64,000 nucleotides of DNA from Streptococcus sp. LYSM12 (GTDB lineage: Bacteria; Bacillota; Bacilli; Lactobacillales; Streptococcaceae), in NCBI RefSeq assembly GCF_004569635.1, contig NZ_SPOZ01000014.1:1-64000 (forward strand), given 5' to 3'. The notes beneath the pieces were generated by a model that saw only the letters and a list, made by a program, of their open reading frames with translations, searched no databases and was not told where the DNA came from. Shown here in pieces: positions 36,070 to 44,929 of this stretch; within the stretch, counting starts at the first letter, position 1; every line of letters starts with the position of its first letter. A program made the position numbers and the translations under genes.

Positions 36070-36957
36070 CTATTCTCCCTTGATACGATAAGTCGTCAGA
36101 TACCAGTTTACTAATGAGAAGAGTATAATAATGATCACCAAGGCCCATGCAATCGCTGACCCGTAGCCATAATCATTATTCGAAAACGCTGTATTATACA
36201 GGTAATAGACAATGGTCATCGCGCCACCCTCTGGTGTCGCCCCTTGCGGTACTAGCACCTGGGCTTCTGAAAATACCTGCAAACCACCAATCGTTGACAT
36301 CATGACTGTAAACAGAATAATCGGCTTTAATTGGGGAATGGTAATGTGACGAAAAATTTGAAAATGGGTCGCCCCATCCATGATGGCTGCTTCATAATAA
36401 TCATTTGGAATCTTGGTGATACCGGTCAGGTAGATAATTGTATTGTAGCCCAGATACATCCAAATATTAATCAGCGCGATGACAATTCGAACCCAAAATG
36501 TTGAGGCAACCCATTTTATTGGTGACAACCCAATATACTGTAGTAAACTATTTGCCAGACCGTCTAAATTGGAAAAAATCAGACCAAACAAAATGGTTAC
36601 TGCAACAACAGAGGTGATATTTGGTAAAAAGAAAATGGCCTTTACCAATTCCTTATGTTTCACAAACTTTAGATTGATCATAAATGCTAGTACTAAAGCA
36701 ATGAGGAGCATCGGAAAGGTTCCAACTGCCCAAATCACCAATGTATTTTTCACAGATAAGTAAAAATCCGCATCATGTATCAATCGGATAAAATTTCCCC
36801 ATCCAACAAATCTCATTTCTCCCAGACCATCCCATTTATTAAAGGCTAAGATTCCTGCAAAAATAATGGGAAAGAGACCAAAAATTAAAAATAAGATATA
36901 AAATGGGGAAATAAAAAGATAAGGAACATACCTGTCAACATCTATTTTCTTACTCAT
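36070..36957 (-). CDS. ABC sugar transporter permease, MalF type
   Basis: 295 residues from the ATG at 36957 (an upstream ATG at 36972 is also possible). Six membrane segments with the EAA loop EAAIMDGATHFQIFRHITIP. It forms the channel with the following MalG-type protein. It is cut off from its binding-protein gene by a 700-nt gap holding a nested MITE and a 20-bp hairpin. Confidence 0.9.
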   Translation of the reverse strand: MSKKIDVDRYVPYLFISPFYILFLIFGLFPIIFAGILAFNKWDGLGEMRFVGWGNFIRLIHDADFYLSVKNTLVIWAVGTFPMLLIALVLAFMINLKFVKHKELVKAIFFLPNITSVVAVTILFGLIFSNLDGLANSLLQYIGLSPIKWVASTFWVRIVIALINIWMYLGYNTIIYLTGITKIPNDYYEAAIMDGATHFQIFRHITIPQLKPIILFTVMMSTIGGLQVFSEAQVLVPQGATPEGGAMTIVYYLYNTAFSNNDYGYGSAIAWALVIIIILFSLVNWYLTTYRIKGE

Positions 36958-37008
36958 CGTCCTACCTTTCATCTCTTCTCTGAAAGCACAAAACCTGTAT
37001 TCACCATA

Positions 37009-37272
37009 TATCGTCTTTTCATTTGCTTTTAGTACTAGGCAAGGAGCTGCAGGCTGTACGAGAGTACGGCAAAGCGAGTGAACGAAGTAATATAGCCGTT
37101 TCGTTTATTTTTAGTACTAGGCAACGAGTCGCAGGTAGTTGAAATAGTTGATAACTATTTCAAGTGACAGATAAGAAAAGTGTAACTTTTCTCAATGGTA
37201 CAGCAAGACGAGCTAACAAAGTAATAAAAATATAAACGAAATGACTATAAAAGATAAACGAAAATGACGATA
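37009..37272 (+). repeat. nested MITE pair: short form M11 interrupted by a long form
   Basis: An outer short-form element (TATCGTCTTTTCATTTGC ... AACGAAAATGACGATA) is split after GAAGTAA by a complete long-form element at 37091-37249. Removing the inner copy and one TA restores GAAGTAATAAAAGATAAACG as in other copies. This shows TA target duplication and two waves of insertion. Confidence 0.93.
37091..37249 (+). repeat. inner long-form MITE, copy M12
   Basis: A 159-bp copy, TATAGCCGTTTCGTTTATT to AAACGAAATGACTATA, containing both inner hairpins and flanked by TA on each side. Nearly identical to M8 and M9. Confidence 0.92.
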
Positions 37273-37415
37273 ATACTTTTATCCAACACTTACTTTAGGG
37301 CATTCATCGTTTTTAAAAAAGTAATTTTCTGACAATGCCCCTCACTTGTAAATACAAGCCCTACATTTTGAGTCTGAACGAACGTCCAGACCCATTACTC
37401 AACGTTCGTATTAAC

Positions 37416-37468
37416 ATCTCAGTTCTTACCTCAAAGTCTGAGATACTGTTTGAGGTAAGAACTGAGAT
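37416..37468. terminator. perfect 20-bp hairpin inside the ABC sugar operon
   Basis: Left arm 37416-37435 (ATCTCAGTTCTTACCTCAAA), exact inverse at 37449-37468, 13-nt loop. It lies 205 nt past the binding-protein stop and upstream of the permeases. There is no strong T-run. It may set the excess of binding-protein message over permease message. Confidence 0.65.
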
Positions 37469-37672
37469 TTACTGTTGACGCAAATCCGTTCACTCCATTT
37501 CCACCCTCAAACTTTCTCAACTGTTGCCACTGTGCGAGGCGAGGTAGTCATCAGACAGCGAGTATCGTCCAATAAATGATGTTAACCCGAACGAGAAATC
37601 AGGAAGTGAGAGCACATTCGTTTTTGGTTCCTTGCATGCTTTCTCACTCCCAAAACAAAGCACTATACAGTA

Positions 37673-38926
37673 CTATTTAGACATTTCTTCCACTTTCTTC
37701 TTCGCATCATTCCAGGCTTGTTCAGAATCCTTTCCTTGTTCAGCAACAAGAATGAGCTGATTTTCAAAAGCTTCAAAGGCAGCAGATTCACGAGAATCAA
37801 ACGGAATATACTCTAAAGCATTTGCAGATTCAATAAAATAATGATTATACTGCTCATCACCGAATAGTTCATGCTTCACATTTGCGAACTCATCATCAAA
37901 AACTTTTTTATGTGATGGGAAAAGCGCTAATTCTTTATAGTTTACGCGTTGACTTTCTTCGTTGGTGAGGTATTTAACAACATCTGCTGCTTCTTTGGGG
38001 TGAGCAGTTGTCTTGATAACTGCAAGATAAGAACCGCCATAGTTTGAAGGCAAGAATGGTGATTTAGCAATTAGCCATTGCTCTGGAGCAGCTCCATTTT
38101 CTGCCAAGTCATTGATGCCCCAAGAGGCTCCAACCATACCGCCAAATAAACCTCGTTGAACAGAGTTTGCACCCTCTGCACTATTTCCTTTTGCTCCAAG
38201 GGTATAGCCATTTTTTTCTGCCATAACAGCATAATCCCAAGCTTTTTTCAATTCACCGTCTGCGTAGGTCAGATTCCCATCTTTATCGTAGATGTGCTTG
38301 GTCATCGCACGATAGCGTTCTTGAAAGAGAGACACAGAAGATTGGAACAAGGGCATGTCCGCTTTTTCTTTCATCTGCTTAGCCGCTTCCATATACTTCT
38401 CATCGCTACTCAATCGTTCACTGACTGCCTTATCATCTGTTGGCAAACCGGCTTTTTTAAAGGCTTCGACATTGTAGAAAAGGGCTGTTGGGCCAATGTC
38501 AATCGGCATCGCAATCTGAACTGACTTGTCATTGGTAAAGCAGGAATCCCATTTCCACTCCACATACTCCTGAGCCAAATCAGCTGTACCATAATCCAAC
38601 AAGTTCACAAAACGGTCACTATAGGGAATATAATCTGCAATATTACTATTAATTGCCGTAATATCTGGAGCTGACTTTGAATTAAGACTGGCTTTTAATT
38701 TTGTATCAAAATCTCCATTTGCTGGAATTTGCTTGAAATTCAATTCATAGTCAGGAAACGCCTTTTTAGCATTTTCAATAGCTGCCTCACTAATGGCACC
38801 ATTGTAATAGTTAATCGATAGTGATACCTTATCGCTTGCTGTTGGCGAGCTACTGCTACAAGCACTAAGCAGGGCTCCTCCTAACAATACACCACTCATC
38901 AGCATCCATCTTAATCTACTTTTCAT
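37673..38926 (-). CDS. ABC sugar-binding lipoprotein
   Basis: 417 residues. Lipoprotein signal peptide with lipobox LLSAC, cysteine near residue 23, followed by a Ser-rich linker. The rest matches the extracellular solute-binding family 1 of sugar importers, anchored outside the membrane to feed the two permeases. The ligand is unknown; the context suggests an oligosaccharide. It starts 20 nt after the isomerase gene. Confidence 0.9.
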   Translation of the reverse strand: MKSRLRWMLMSGVLLGGALLSACSSSSPTASDKVSLSINYYNGAISEAAIENAKKAFPDYELNFKQIPANGDFDTKLKASLNSKSAPDITAINSNIADYIPYSDRFVNLLDYGTADLAQEYVEWKWDSCFTNDKSVQIAMPIDIGPTALFYNVEAFKKAGLPTDDKAVSERLSSDEKYMEAAKQMKEKADMPLFQSSVSLFQERYRAMTKHIYDKDGNLTYADGELKKAWDYAVMAEKNGYTLGAKGNSAEGANSVQRGLFGGMVGASWGINDLAENGAAPEQWLIAKSPFLPSNYGGSYLAVIKTTAHPKEAADVVKYLTNEESQRVNYKELALFPSHKKVFDDEFANVKHELFGDEQYNHYFIESANALEYIPFDSRESAAFEAFENQLILVAEQGKDSEQAWNDAKKKVEEMSK

Positions 38927-38945
38927 ATATGTAATCCTTTTCTTT

Positions 38946-39710
38946 TTATAGTGATACTAAATAATCAAAACTTTTAGCCAAGCTCTGTAGCATTCCAATC
39001 TTTGAGTAATCTTGTTCAATACAATAATACTCTACGCCATTTGCTTCTCCCCAGCGAACAATCTCGTCAACACGGACATCGCCACTACCCAACTCTGTCA
39101 GGTTATTGTCCATATCTTTTGGATCATACCCTTTTTTATAATCTTTCAGATGTACAATAGGAGCACGATAAGAAAATTTTTTGAACTCTTCCACGGGATC
39201 TTTTCCTGCAACAGACATCCAATACGTATCTGGTTCAGCATAAAGTCCCAAACCATACGCTGGAGCAGTAATATAGTCTAAAACCGTTACCCCGTCTATC
39301 TGGTTGTTAAAGTCATACTCTGGACAATGAAGGCCGACACGAAAACCAAGCCCTTTTAACTGCTCTTGAACGTGTAGCAACTGTCGCTTGGTCTTGACAT
39401 AGCCGTCCACATGCTGATCTTCATCATCAATGTATTTATCATAAATTGTTTTGCAGTTAAATAGCAAAGCTTCTTCAATAATTCCATCGATATCATGAAA
39501 AAATCGGTCATGCTTGAGGTGCATTCCAGCAATCTCAAAACCGTATCGATCCACTAAGGCCTTGATTTCCTGAGGAGAATGGCCACGCATCCCATCCAAC
39601 TGCACAGCTTCAAATCCAATTTCCTTTAATGCTTTAAAGGTTTCATCTGGATCCTTAGCCAATTCCTTACGAACCGAATAAAGTTGCACCGCTATTTTCT
39701 TTCTCTCCAT
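38946..39710 (-). CDS. sugar phosphate isomerase/epimerase-like TIM-barrel protein
   Basis: 254 residues from the ATG at 39710. The AP-endonuclease-2-like TIM-barrel family is shown by IAVQLYSVRKEL at the start, GLHCPEYDF, and the metal-site region HLKDYKKG. Members isomerise or epimerise sugars, including keto-inositols and 3-keto sugars. It lies 6 nt after the aldo/keto reductase gene; together they could convert an unusual imported sugar. The exact reaction is unknown. Confidence 0.82.
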   Translation of the reverse strand: MERKKIAVQLYSVRKELAKDPDETFKALKEIGFEAVQLDGMRGHSPQEIKALVDRYGFEIAGMHLKHDRFFHDIDGIIEEALLFNCKTIYDKYIDDEDQHVDGYVKTKRQLLHVQEQLKGLGFRVGLHCPEYDFNNQIDGVTVLDYITAPAYGLGLYAEPDTYWMSVAGKDPVEEFKKFSYRAPIVHLKDYKKGYDPKDMDNNLTELGSGDVRVDEIVRWGEANGVEYYCIEQDYSKIGMLQSLAKSFDYLVSL

Positions 39711-39716
39711 CAACTT

Positions 39717-40664
39717 CTACTCTCCTTTCCTTAAAGATTCCATTTCCTCATCTGAAAGGTGAATGTCCAATGCATCAAGCGAATCCTGAAGCTGCCATTC
39801 TTCTTCTGGACCAATTGTTGCAAATACTGGAAATGGTTGATGTAATACGTAAGCTAGAGAGATTTGAATCGGTTTTACTCCCTTTTCCTGTGCTAATCGA
39901 TCGCAGACAGCTAATCGTTTCCAATTCAATTCATTAAAATAAACATCTACAAATTCTTTTAGGGTTGGATCTGCAGCGTCTTCTTTTTTAAAGCGATGAC
40001 CAAAAAAGCCCTCCGCCTGTGCAGACCAAGCAATCAACGGAAATTGATTGACCTTATGCCACTCCAGCATTTCTTGATCAGCCGTCACTGTATTTTCCCA
40101 ACGTTGGCAGTTGACAGCAGCCAAGCTTAAATTGGGACTGTTAAAGGTAATCGGATGCAACTGATGTTCCTCACAATAAGCCAGAGCCTCCTTGATGCGG
40201 TCCAAGGTCCAGTTAGAAACTCCAAAGGCCTTGATTTTATGCTCATCTACTAGTTGACTGAGCGTCTCCATCAAGGGACCGACAGGATAAGTGGTATCAT
40301 CTCGATGCAACAATAAAATATCAACATAGTCAGTACCCAGCATTTCTAAACTAGTCGTCAAATCTTGAACAATATCCTCTGGGGTAACTCTCGGCGCATG
40401 GGGCGCTTCTCGAACGGGGTGACAACACTTAGTAATAATCGTATAGGCTGAGCGTGGTTGTTCCCTCAGCCATTCACCAATGACAGATTCACTGTCCCTA
40501 TAATGGCGCGCGGTATCAATAGCTAATCCGCCAGCATTTACATAAGCTCCAAACATCGTATGGACTTTGGGCATGTTGTTTAATTTCAGATAGTCACTCG
40601 ATCCCAAAATAATCTTTGATAACCGAATCTCTCCACTGCCTACCGTTGTGATTTCGCTTTTCAC
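39717..40664 (-). CDS. aldo/keto reductase
   Basis: 315 residues from a GTG at 40664 (GGAG 8 nt upstream); a TTG just before it is the alternative. The AKR catalytic tetrad regions are DTARHYRDSE (Asp, Tyr), ITKCCH (Lys) and LLHRDD (His). It reduces a carbonyl with NADPH. It is the first gene of the isomerase/ABC operon, downstream of a good promoter and a cre-like site. The substrate is probably a keto- or aldo-sugar. Confidence 0.88.
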   Translation of the reverse strand: MKSEITTVGSGEIRLSKIILGSSDYLKLNNMPKVHTMFGAYVNAGGLAIDTARHYRDSESVIGEWLREQPRSAYTIITKCCHPVREAPHAPRVTPEDIVQDLTTSLEMLGTDYVDILLLHRDDTTYPVGPLMETLSQLVDEHKIKAFGVSNWTLDRIKEALAYCEEHQLHPITFNSPNLSLAAVNCQRWENTVTADQEMLEWHKVNQFPLIAWSAQAEGFFGHRFKKEDAADPTLKEFVDVYFNELNWKRLAVCDRLAQEKGVKPIQISLAYVLHQPFPVFATIGPEEEWQLQDSLDALDIHLSDEEMESLRKGE

Positions 40665-40687
40665 CAAGAAATCTCCTTTCTATTTTC

Positions 40688-40701
40688 AGAAAACGCTTCC
40701 T
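40688..40701 (-). promoter_or_regulatory. cre-like site (CcpA) downstream of the AKR operon start
   Basis: AGAAAACGCTTCCT on the plus strand, close to the CcpA consensus TGWAARCGYTTWCA. It lies shortly after the predicted transcription start, where bound CcpA would repress. This fits glucose repression of a sugar operon. Confidence 0.55.
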
Positions 40702-40712
40702 TATATGTGTCC

Positions 40713-40741
40713 AGTCTACCATATACAAAAATGACTTGCAA
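40713..40741 (-). promoter_or_regulatory. promoter of the aldo/keto reductase-ABC sugar operon
   Basis: TTGCAA (40736-40741), 17-nt spacer, TAGACT (40713-40718) on the minus strand. Confidence 0.6.
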
Positions 40742-40902
40742 CAAAGCGAATAACAAACTTTTGCAAATTTTAGGTAAAAAAATGTTATTGGTAAGCTTGA
40801 TTTTTCAGCCAATCTTCGTTATGGTAAAAGCATGGACATTTTTAAAAAATCGTACTCACTTCCCCTCTCCATTCAAGACTATTTAACCACTACGCAGCCC
40901 AT

Positions 40903-41009
40903 TATAGTCTTTCAGTTTACTTTTTAGTACTCGGCAAGGAGTTGCAGGCTGTACTGGAGTACGGCAAAGCGAGTGAACGAAGTCATAAAAGATAAACGAA
41001 ATGACGATA
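40903..41009 (+). repeat. TA-flanked MITE, short form, copy M13
   Basis: A 107-bp copy, TATAGTCTTTCAGTTTAC to ACGAAATGACGATA, in the space between the divergent sugar operon and the metallophosphoesterase gene. Confidence 0.87.
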
Positions 41010-41025
41010 GTTGTTTTTTTCAATA

Positions 41026-41119
41026 TATAGCTTTTAGTACTAGGCAAGGAGCTGCAGGCTGTACGAGAGTACGGCAAAGTAAGTGAACGAAGTAGTAAAA
41101 GATAAACGAACTGACGATA
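41026..41119 (+). repeat. TA-flanked MITE, left-truncated copy M14
   Basis: A 94-bp copy beginning TATAGCTTTTAGTACTAGG, missing about 12 bp of the left arm. It is 16 nt from M13 in the same orientation. Confidence 0.82.
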
Positions 41120-41194
41120 CCACCTGCATTCTTTCAATCAAATTGCCCCTATCTCTCATGGAGGAATACAGGTTCTAATGAAAGGATATTCCTG

Positions 41195-42067
41195 ATGCTC
41201 ACCTATCAAAACGACACATTCAATATCTTACAGTTTACCGATATTCATATCGGCGAGGCACCTTTTAACCAAGAAGATCTCCAAACATTTGAACAGATTC
41301 GAGCGACCCTTGATACAACATCGGCTGATTTAATTTGTATCACAGGTGATTTGATTTGGTCCGATGGTGTAAAAGACCCCCAACAAGGCTTGATTGCCTT
41401 AGCAGAAATCTTTAACCAGTATCCCATCCCACTAGCTATCACCTACGGAAATCATGACTCTGAACAATCCCTATCCCGTCAAGACCTGCATACCTTAGAA
41501 CAAGAATTATTCCAGCATTTAGCACCGAAGTCTCACGTATTTTTCGATAGCCAGCATAAAGAATGCTTCACTATTGAACTCTATCAAGGTCAAGAATTGA
41601 GCAATGTACTGTATTTCATTGATTCTGGAGTAGATGCTTTATTAGACATCGAAAGCTATGACTGGGTGTCCCTAGAGCAAGTAAATTGGTACAAAGAAAC
41701 AGCCCAGCAATATTTGGAGAAACACCCACATCTGACCCACGACCTCTTATTTTTACATATCCCTCTCCCTGAATTTGAACAAGCTGGCGAGCATATTATC
41801 GACGGTCACTATTGGGAAATGAACCCTCGTATTTCAGCCCCTAAATTAAACACCGGACTCTTCAGTCATATCTTGCATCAGCAGCATATCAATGCTATCT
41901 TTTGCGGTCATGATCATGATAATAATTTCGAAGGCCTCTTCTTAAACCATCGGTTTATCTATGGAAATGTTTCTGGCTATAATTGCTACGGTGTTTTACC
42001 AAGAGGGTATCGCTCCATTACTCTCTCGCCTGATAAGATGAAAACCATGATTCACACCTACTCATAA
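41195..42067 (+). CDS. calcineurin-like metallophosphoesterase
   Basis: 290 residues, no signal peptide. Metal-site motifs in order: FTDIHIG, ITGDLIW, TYGNHD, FLHIPLPE, FCGHDHDNN. The pattern is closest to the purple acid phosphatase/DCR2-like branch. The substrate is unknown. It is the only plus-strand gene of the 17-kb block, with AAAGGA before the ATG and a strong terminator after it. Confidence 0.88.
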   Translation: MLTYQNDTFNILQFTDIHIGEAPFNQEDLQTFEQIRATLDTTSADLICITGDLIWSDGVKDPQQGLIALAEIFNQYPIPLAITYGNHDSEQSLSRQDLHTLEQELFQHLAPKSHVFFDSQHKECFTIELYQGQELSNVLYFIDSGVDALLDIESYDWVSLEQVNWYKETAQQYLEKHPHLTHDLLFLHIPLPEFEQAGEHIIDGHYWEMNPRISAPKLNTGLFSHILHQQHINAIFCGHDHDNNFEGLFLNHRFIYGNVSGYNCYGVLPRGYRSITLSPDKMKTMIHTYS

Positions 42068-42070
42068 AAA

Positions 42071-42108
42071 ATACCGAGAAAGGCCTAGCACCTTTCTCGG
42101 TATTTTTA
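42071..42108. terminator. bidirectional terminator between metallophosphoesterase and rsmA
   Basis: A 13-bp perfect stem, ATACCGAGAAAGG / CCTTTCTCGGTAT, with TTTTTATT on the plus strand and an A-run on the other side that serves the convergent rsmA. Confidence 0.9.
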
Positions 42109-42114
42109 TTACGT

Positions 42115-42990
42115 TTACCCTAATCCACCTGCCTTTAAAGCATCACTCAATCGGGCAAAATCCTCCAAAGTCAAGGCCTCACCACGGACAGAGGGTTGGA
42201 GGTTTGCTGCTGCTAGCGCTACCTCTAATGTTTCCTTGACATCGTCCGCCTTGCCAAAATAGCTGGTCAGATTATTCCACAAGGTTTTGCGGCGGTGGGT
42301 GAAGCTGGCCTTTGCCACCTTAAAGAAGAACTTCTCATCTGTCACTGCTACTGCAGGCTCAGCTCGTCTGGTCATTTTCAAAATAGCACTATCTACATTC
42401 GGTGCTGGCACAAAGACCGTCCGTGGCACGATAAAGGCCACTTTAGCTGTCATATAATACTGTACTGCAATCGACAAGCTACCATAAGCCTTGGTATTCG
42501 CCTCTGCTGAAATGCGGTCTGCCACTTCACGCTGCATCATCACGACAAATTCACTAAAGGGAATGCCACTCTCAATCAAGTGCATCAAAATGGGTGTCGT
42601 GATATAGTAAGGAAGATTGGCTACCACCTTGAGCGGTAGATTAGGATTCTTAAACTGCTTGATATGCTCCTCCAAATTGGTCTTTAAAATATCCTGATTG
42701 ACCACGGTCACATTATCAACATCTCGAAGCGTATCTGCCAAAATCGGAATCAAACGCTCATCAATCTCAAATGCCATAACCTCCGCTGCCCGCTCCGCCA
42801 AAAACTCCGTAAGAGCACCAATTCCAGGACCAATCTCAATCACATTGATTGATGTATCAATCTCCGCTGTATCCACAATCTTCTGTAAAATATTCGTATC
42901 TGTCAAAAAATTTTGACCAAACGACTTCTTAAACGTAAAACCATGACGCTCTAAAATCGCGCGCGTCACACTATAATCTGCAATATGCAT
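42115..42990 (-). CDS. rsmA: 16S rRNA dimethyladenosine transferase (KsgA)
   Basis: 291 residues from the ATG at 42990 (GGAGAAAGG). SAM-binding [11 protein letters not shown] and the catalytic NLPYYITTP motif are clear. It dimethylates two adjacent adenines near the 3' end of 16S rRNA; loss gives kasugamycin resistance. It usually lies with rnmV and tatD upstream, as here, and rsgA downstream, which is displaced here. Confidence 0.96.
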   Translation of the reverse strand: MHIADYSVTRAILERHGFTFKKSFGQNFLTDTNILQKIVDTAEIDTSINVIEIGPGIGALTEFLAERAAEVMAFEIDERLIPILADTLRDVDNVTVVNQDILKTNLEEHIKQFKNPNLPLKVVANLPYYITTPILMHLIESGIPFSEFVVMMQREVADRISAEANTKAYGSLSIAVQYYMTAKVAFIVPRTVFVPAPNVDSAILKMTRRAEPAVAVTDEKFFFKVAKASFTHRRKTLWNNLTSYFGKADDVKETLEVALAAANLQPSVRGEALTLEDFARLSDALKAGGLG

Positions 42991-43072
42991 ACCTTTCTCC
43001 AACTTTCTTCCATACGAACGCTAACTCTACTTATATATATTCTTTTACTTCAAGAGAATTACTCACAACTGT

Positions 43073-43112
43073 TATAGTCTTTTTGTTTACTTTTAGTACG
43101 AGGCAACGAGCT
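43073..43112 (+). repeat. left end of a split MITE, copy M15
   Basis: TATAGTCTTTTTGTTTAC to GGCAACGAGCT, then unrelated DNA. The matching right end lies at 43541-43574 in the same orientation, so about 430 bp interrupts the element. Confidence 0.7.
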
Positions 43113-43227
43113 CAGACTGCTGAGGCTGGGCAAACAGTCCCAACTTTCTCACTTTATGAACCGAATGACGTTGATGCAGTGGTTGATGGCTTCAATGGCT
43201 ATCCTGCCGTTGAAAGTTGGAAATGAA
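43113..43227 (+). pseudogene. coding-like fragment, C-terminal remnant
   Basis: An open frame with a protein-like composition, including QTVPTFSLYEPNDVDAVVDG and ending ESWK before a TGA. It has no start or ribosome site and sits inside a split MITE. It may be the last piece of a lost gene. I do not recognise the family. Confidence 0.3.
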
Positions 43228-43235
43228 CTGCTGCT

Positions 43236-43520
43236 CCTTTTTATTTTAAGGGAACAGGCTAAAAATCTCCACTGGAGCTTTTTACTCGTATTTGTTCCTG
43301 TTTCACACTCCACATCTGACCTCTACGACTGATGCGAACTCGTTGGCTTCATTTCCAGCCTCCAACAGTCACTGCTCTGACTGTTGGAGCTGTGCGGGGT
43401 GGCAGTGAAACAGTCTATTCCCAGACCGTTTCAGTCCCAAGCTAGAATTTAGGAAATAAGGAAAACCCAACTCTTTTTTTGACCTATCGAGTTCTTTCCC
43501 ACTCCCAGGCGGGAAATAGG
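43236..43520 (-). repeat. dispersed repeat family C, copy 2 (inverted)
   Basis: The reverse complement aligns with 18665-18960, sharing GAAGAACTCGATAGGT, the CTCCAACAGTCAGAGCAG/TGACTGTTGGAG stem and the AAAAAGCTCCAGTGGAG stem. It makes up most of the DNA interrupting MITE M15. Confidence 0.75.
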
Positions 43521-43540
43521 GAAACGAAGTTTCCTCAATC

Positions 43541-43574
43541 TCCGAAGTAATAAAAACTAAACGAAATGATCCTA
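43541..43574 (+). repeat. right end of the split MITE M15
   Basis: CGAAGTAATAAAAACTAAACG then AAATGATCCTA, ending 4 nt from the rnmV stop. The terminal GACTATA is altered to GATCCTA. Confidence 0.6.
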
Positions 43575-43578
43575 TCGC

Positions 43579-44151
43579 TCAATGATTGTCCTCATACCCT
43601 TTCATGACCTTTTCTACTTCAACCAGCGAAATCCCAAACATCTCAAGACGTTTTAAGAGTTGCTTACCATTCGTATAGCCAATGCGGAGTTGTTCACCAA
43701 GATACTCCCTACGTTTGCGGCTATCTGACCCTGCAAGAAAACCAAGGCGAATCAAATCGCTCCTACTGATGTCAAAGCTCGAGCCTTCTTCACTTGCGCC
43801 ACCTAGCACCTGGGAAAGCGCCTTGTCCAAATCTTCAAAAGAAGCATGCTCAATACCGAGCGACTGACCTTTGTTCTTAGAGCTAGGGGTTGCTTCAGCA
43901 CGTTTCAAAAAAGCGTGCTTGGCACTCGGAACAGCTGCCATAATCAGCTTCCGAATCCGCTCACCGTTAAAATCCGGATCCGTAAAGACAATCACTCCAT
44001 GCAAGGCATTCAAACGTTGAATCCGCTCGAGGTCGTCCTCTGAAATCGCAGACCCCCTAGTTTCATAGGTCTCCACCTCGTAAAATCGTCTGAGATTAGC
44101 GGTATCATCTCGCCCCTCAACCACAATGATTTCTGATATTTTACGTTTCAT
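43579..44151 (-). CDS. rnmV: ribonuclease M5
   Basis: 190 residues from the ATG at 44151; a GTG three codons upstream overlaps tatD and is possible. Toprim-domain motifs are VVEGRDDTANL and FTDPDFNGERIR. RNase M5 matures 5S rRNA from its precursor. It follows tatD directly and precedes rsmA, a common Firmicutes order. Confidence 0.94.
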   Translation of the reverse strand: MKRKISEIIVVEGRDDTANLRRFYEVETYETRGSAISEDDLERIQRLNALHGVIVFTDPDFNGERIRKLIMAAVPSAKHAFLKRAEATPSSKNKGQSLGIEHASFEDLDKALSQVLGGASEEGSSFDISRSDLIRLGFLAGSDSRKRREYLGEQLRIGYTNGKQLLKRLEMFGISLVEVEKVMKGYEDNH

Positions 44152-44152
44152 C

Positions 44153-44929
44153 TCAATCACTCAACCCAAATAACTTTTGCGCATTGGCATAGGTTGCACT
44201 TGCGACTTCCTCGATAGATAGGCCTCGAAGCGCTGCAATTTTATCTACTACATAGCGAGTATAAGCGGTATGATTCTCACGTCCGCGCTTGGGAACAGGA
44301 GCCAAATACGGCGCATCCGTTTCCACCAAAATCTTATCAAGTGGTAAATGAGCCGCCGCTTCTTGAATGTCGACTGCTTTCTTAAAGGTGACCACACCCG
44401 AAAATGAAATAGTCATCCCAAGTTCGATAAACTGCTCTGCCATTTTGAGAGAACCTGAATAAGAATGCATAATCCCACCGCGTGGTCCTACGCCCTCTCT
44501 CTTGATGATAGCATAGGTATCCTCCAAGGCATCTCGGGTATGGACCACAAAAGGCAGGTCAACTTCCTTTGCAAGTGCAATCTGCCGACAGAATACTTGC
44601 TCCTGTATCTCTTTCGGCGCTGTCATCCAGTGGTAATCCAATCCAATCTCACCCAGAGCAATCACCTTGTCATGCTTGAGCTGCCTGCGCAAACGCTGTT
44701 CCACTTCATCGTTGTAGGTACCAGCCTCTGTCGGGTGCCAACCAATGGTCGCATAAATCTGCTCATAGCGTTCTGCCAGATCCAAAGCACGTTTAATCGT
44801 CGGCTCATCAAAGCCCACCACATTCATAGAAATCACACCCATTTCTGCGGCTGATGCTATCTCCTCCTCAATCCGTCCCTCAAACTCTTTGACATTGAGG
44901 TGGGTATGGGTATCAAAAATCTGAATCAT
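44153..44929 (-). CDS. tatD: TatD family metal-dependent DNase
   Basis: 258 residues. Metal-binding motifs DTHTHLN, ALGEIGLDY, PFVVHTRDA, HSYSG and ETDAPYL are present. TatD proteins are 3'-5' exonucleases acting on DNA ends. First gene of the tatD-rnmV unit. Confidence 0.94.
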   Translation of the reverse strand: MIQIFDTHTHLNVKEFEGRIEEEIASAAEMGVISMNVVGFDEPTIKRALDLAERYEQIYATIGWHPTEAGTYNDEVEQRLRRQLKHDKVIALGEIGLDYHWMTAPKEIQEQVFCRQIALAKEVDLPFVVHTRDALEDTYAIIKREGVGPRGGIMHSYSGSLKMAEQFIELGMTISFSGVVTFKKAVDIQEAAAHLPLDKILVETDAPYLAPVPKRGRENHTAYTRYVVDKIAALRGLSIEEVASATYANAQKLFGLSD

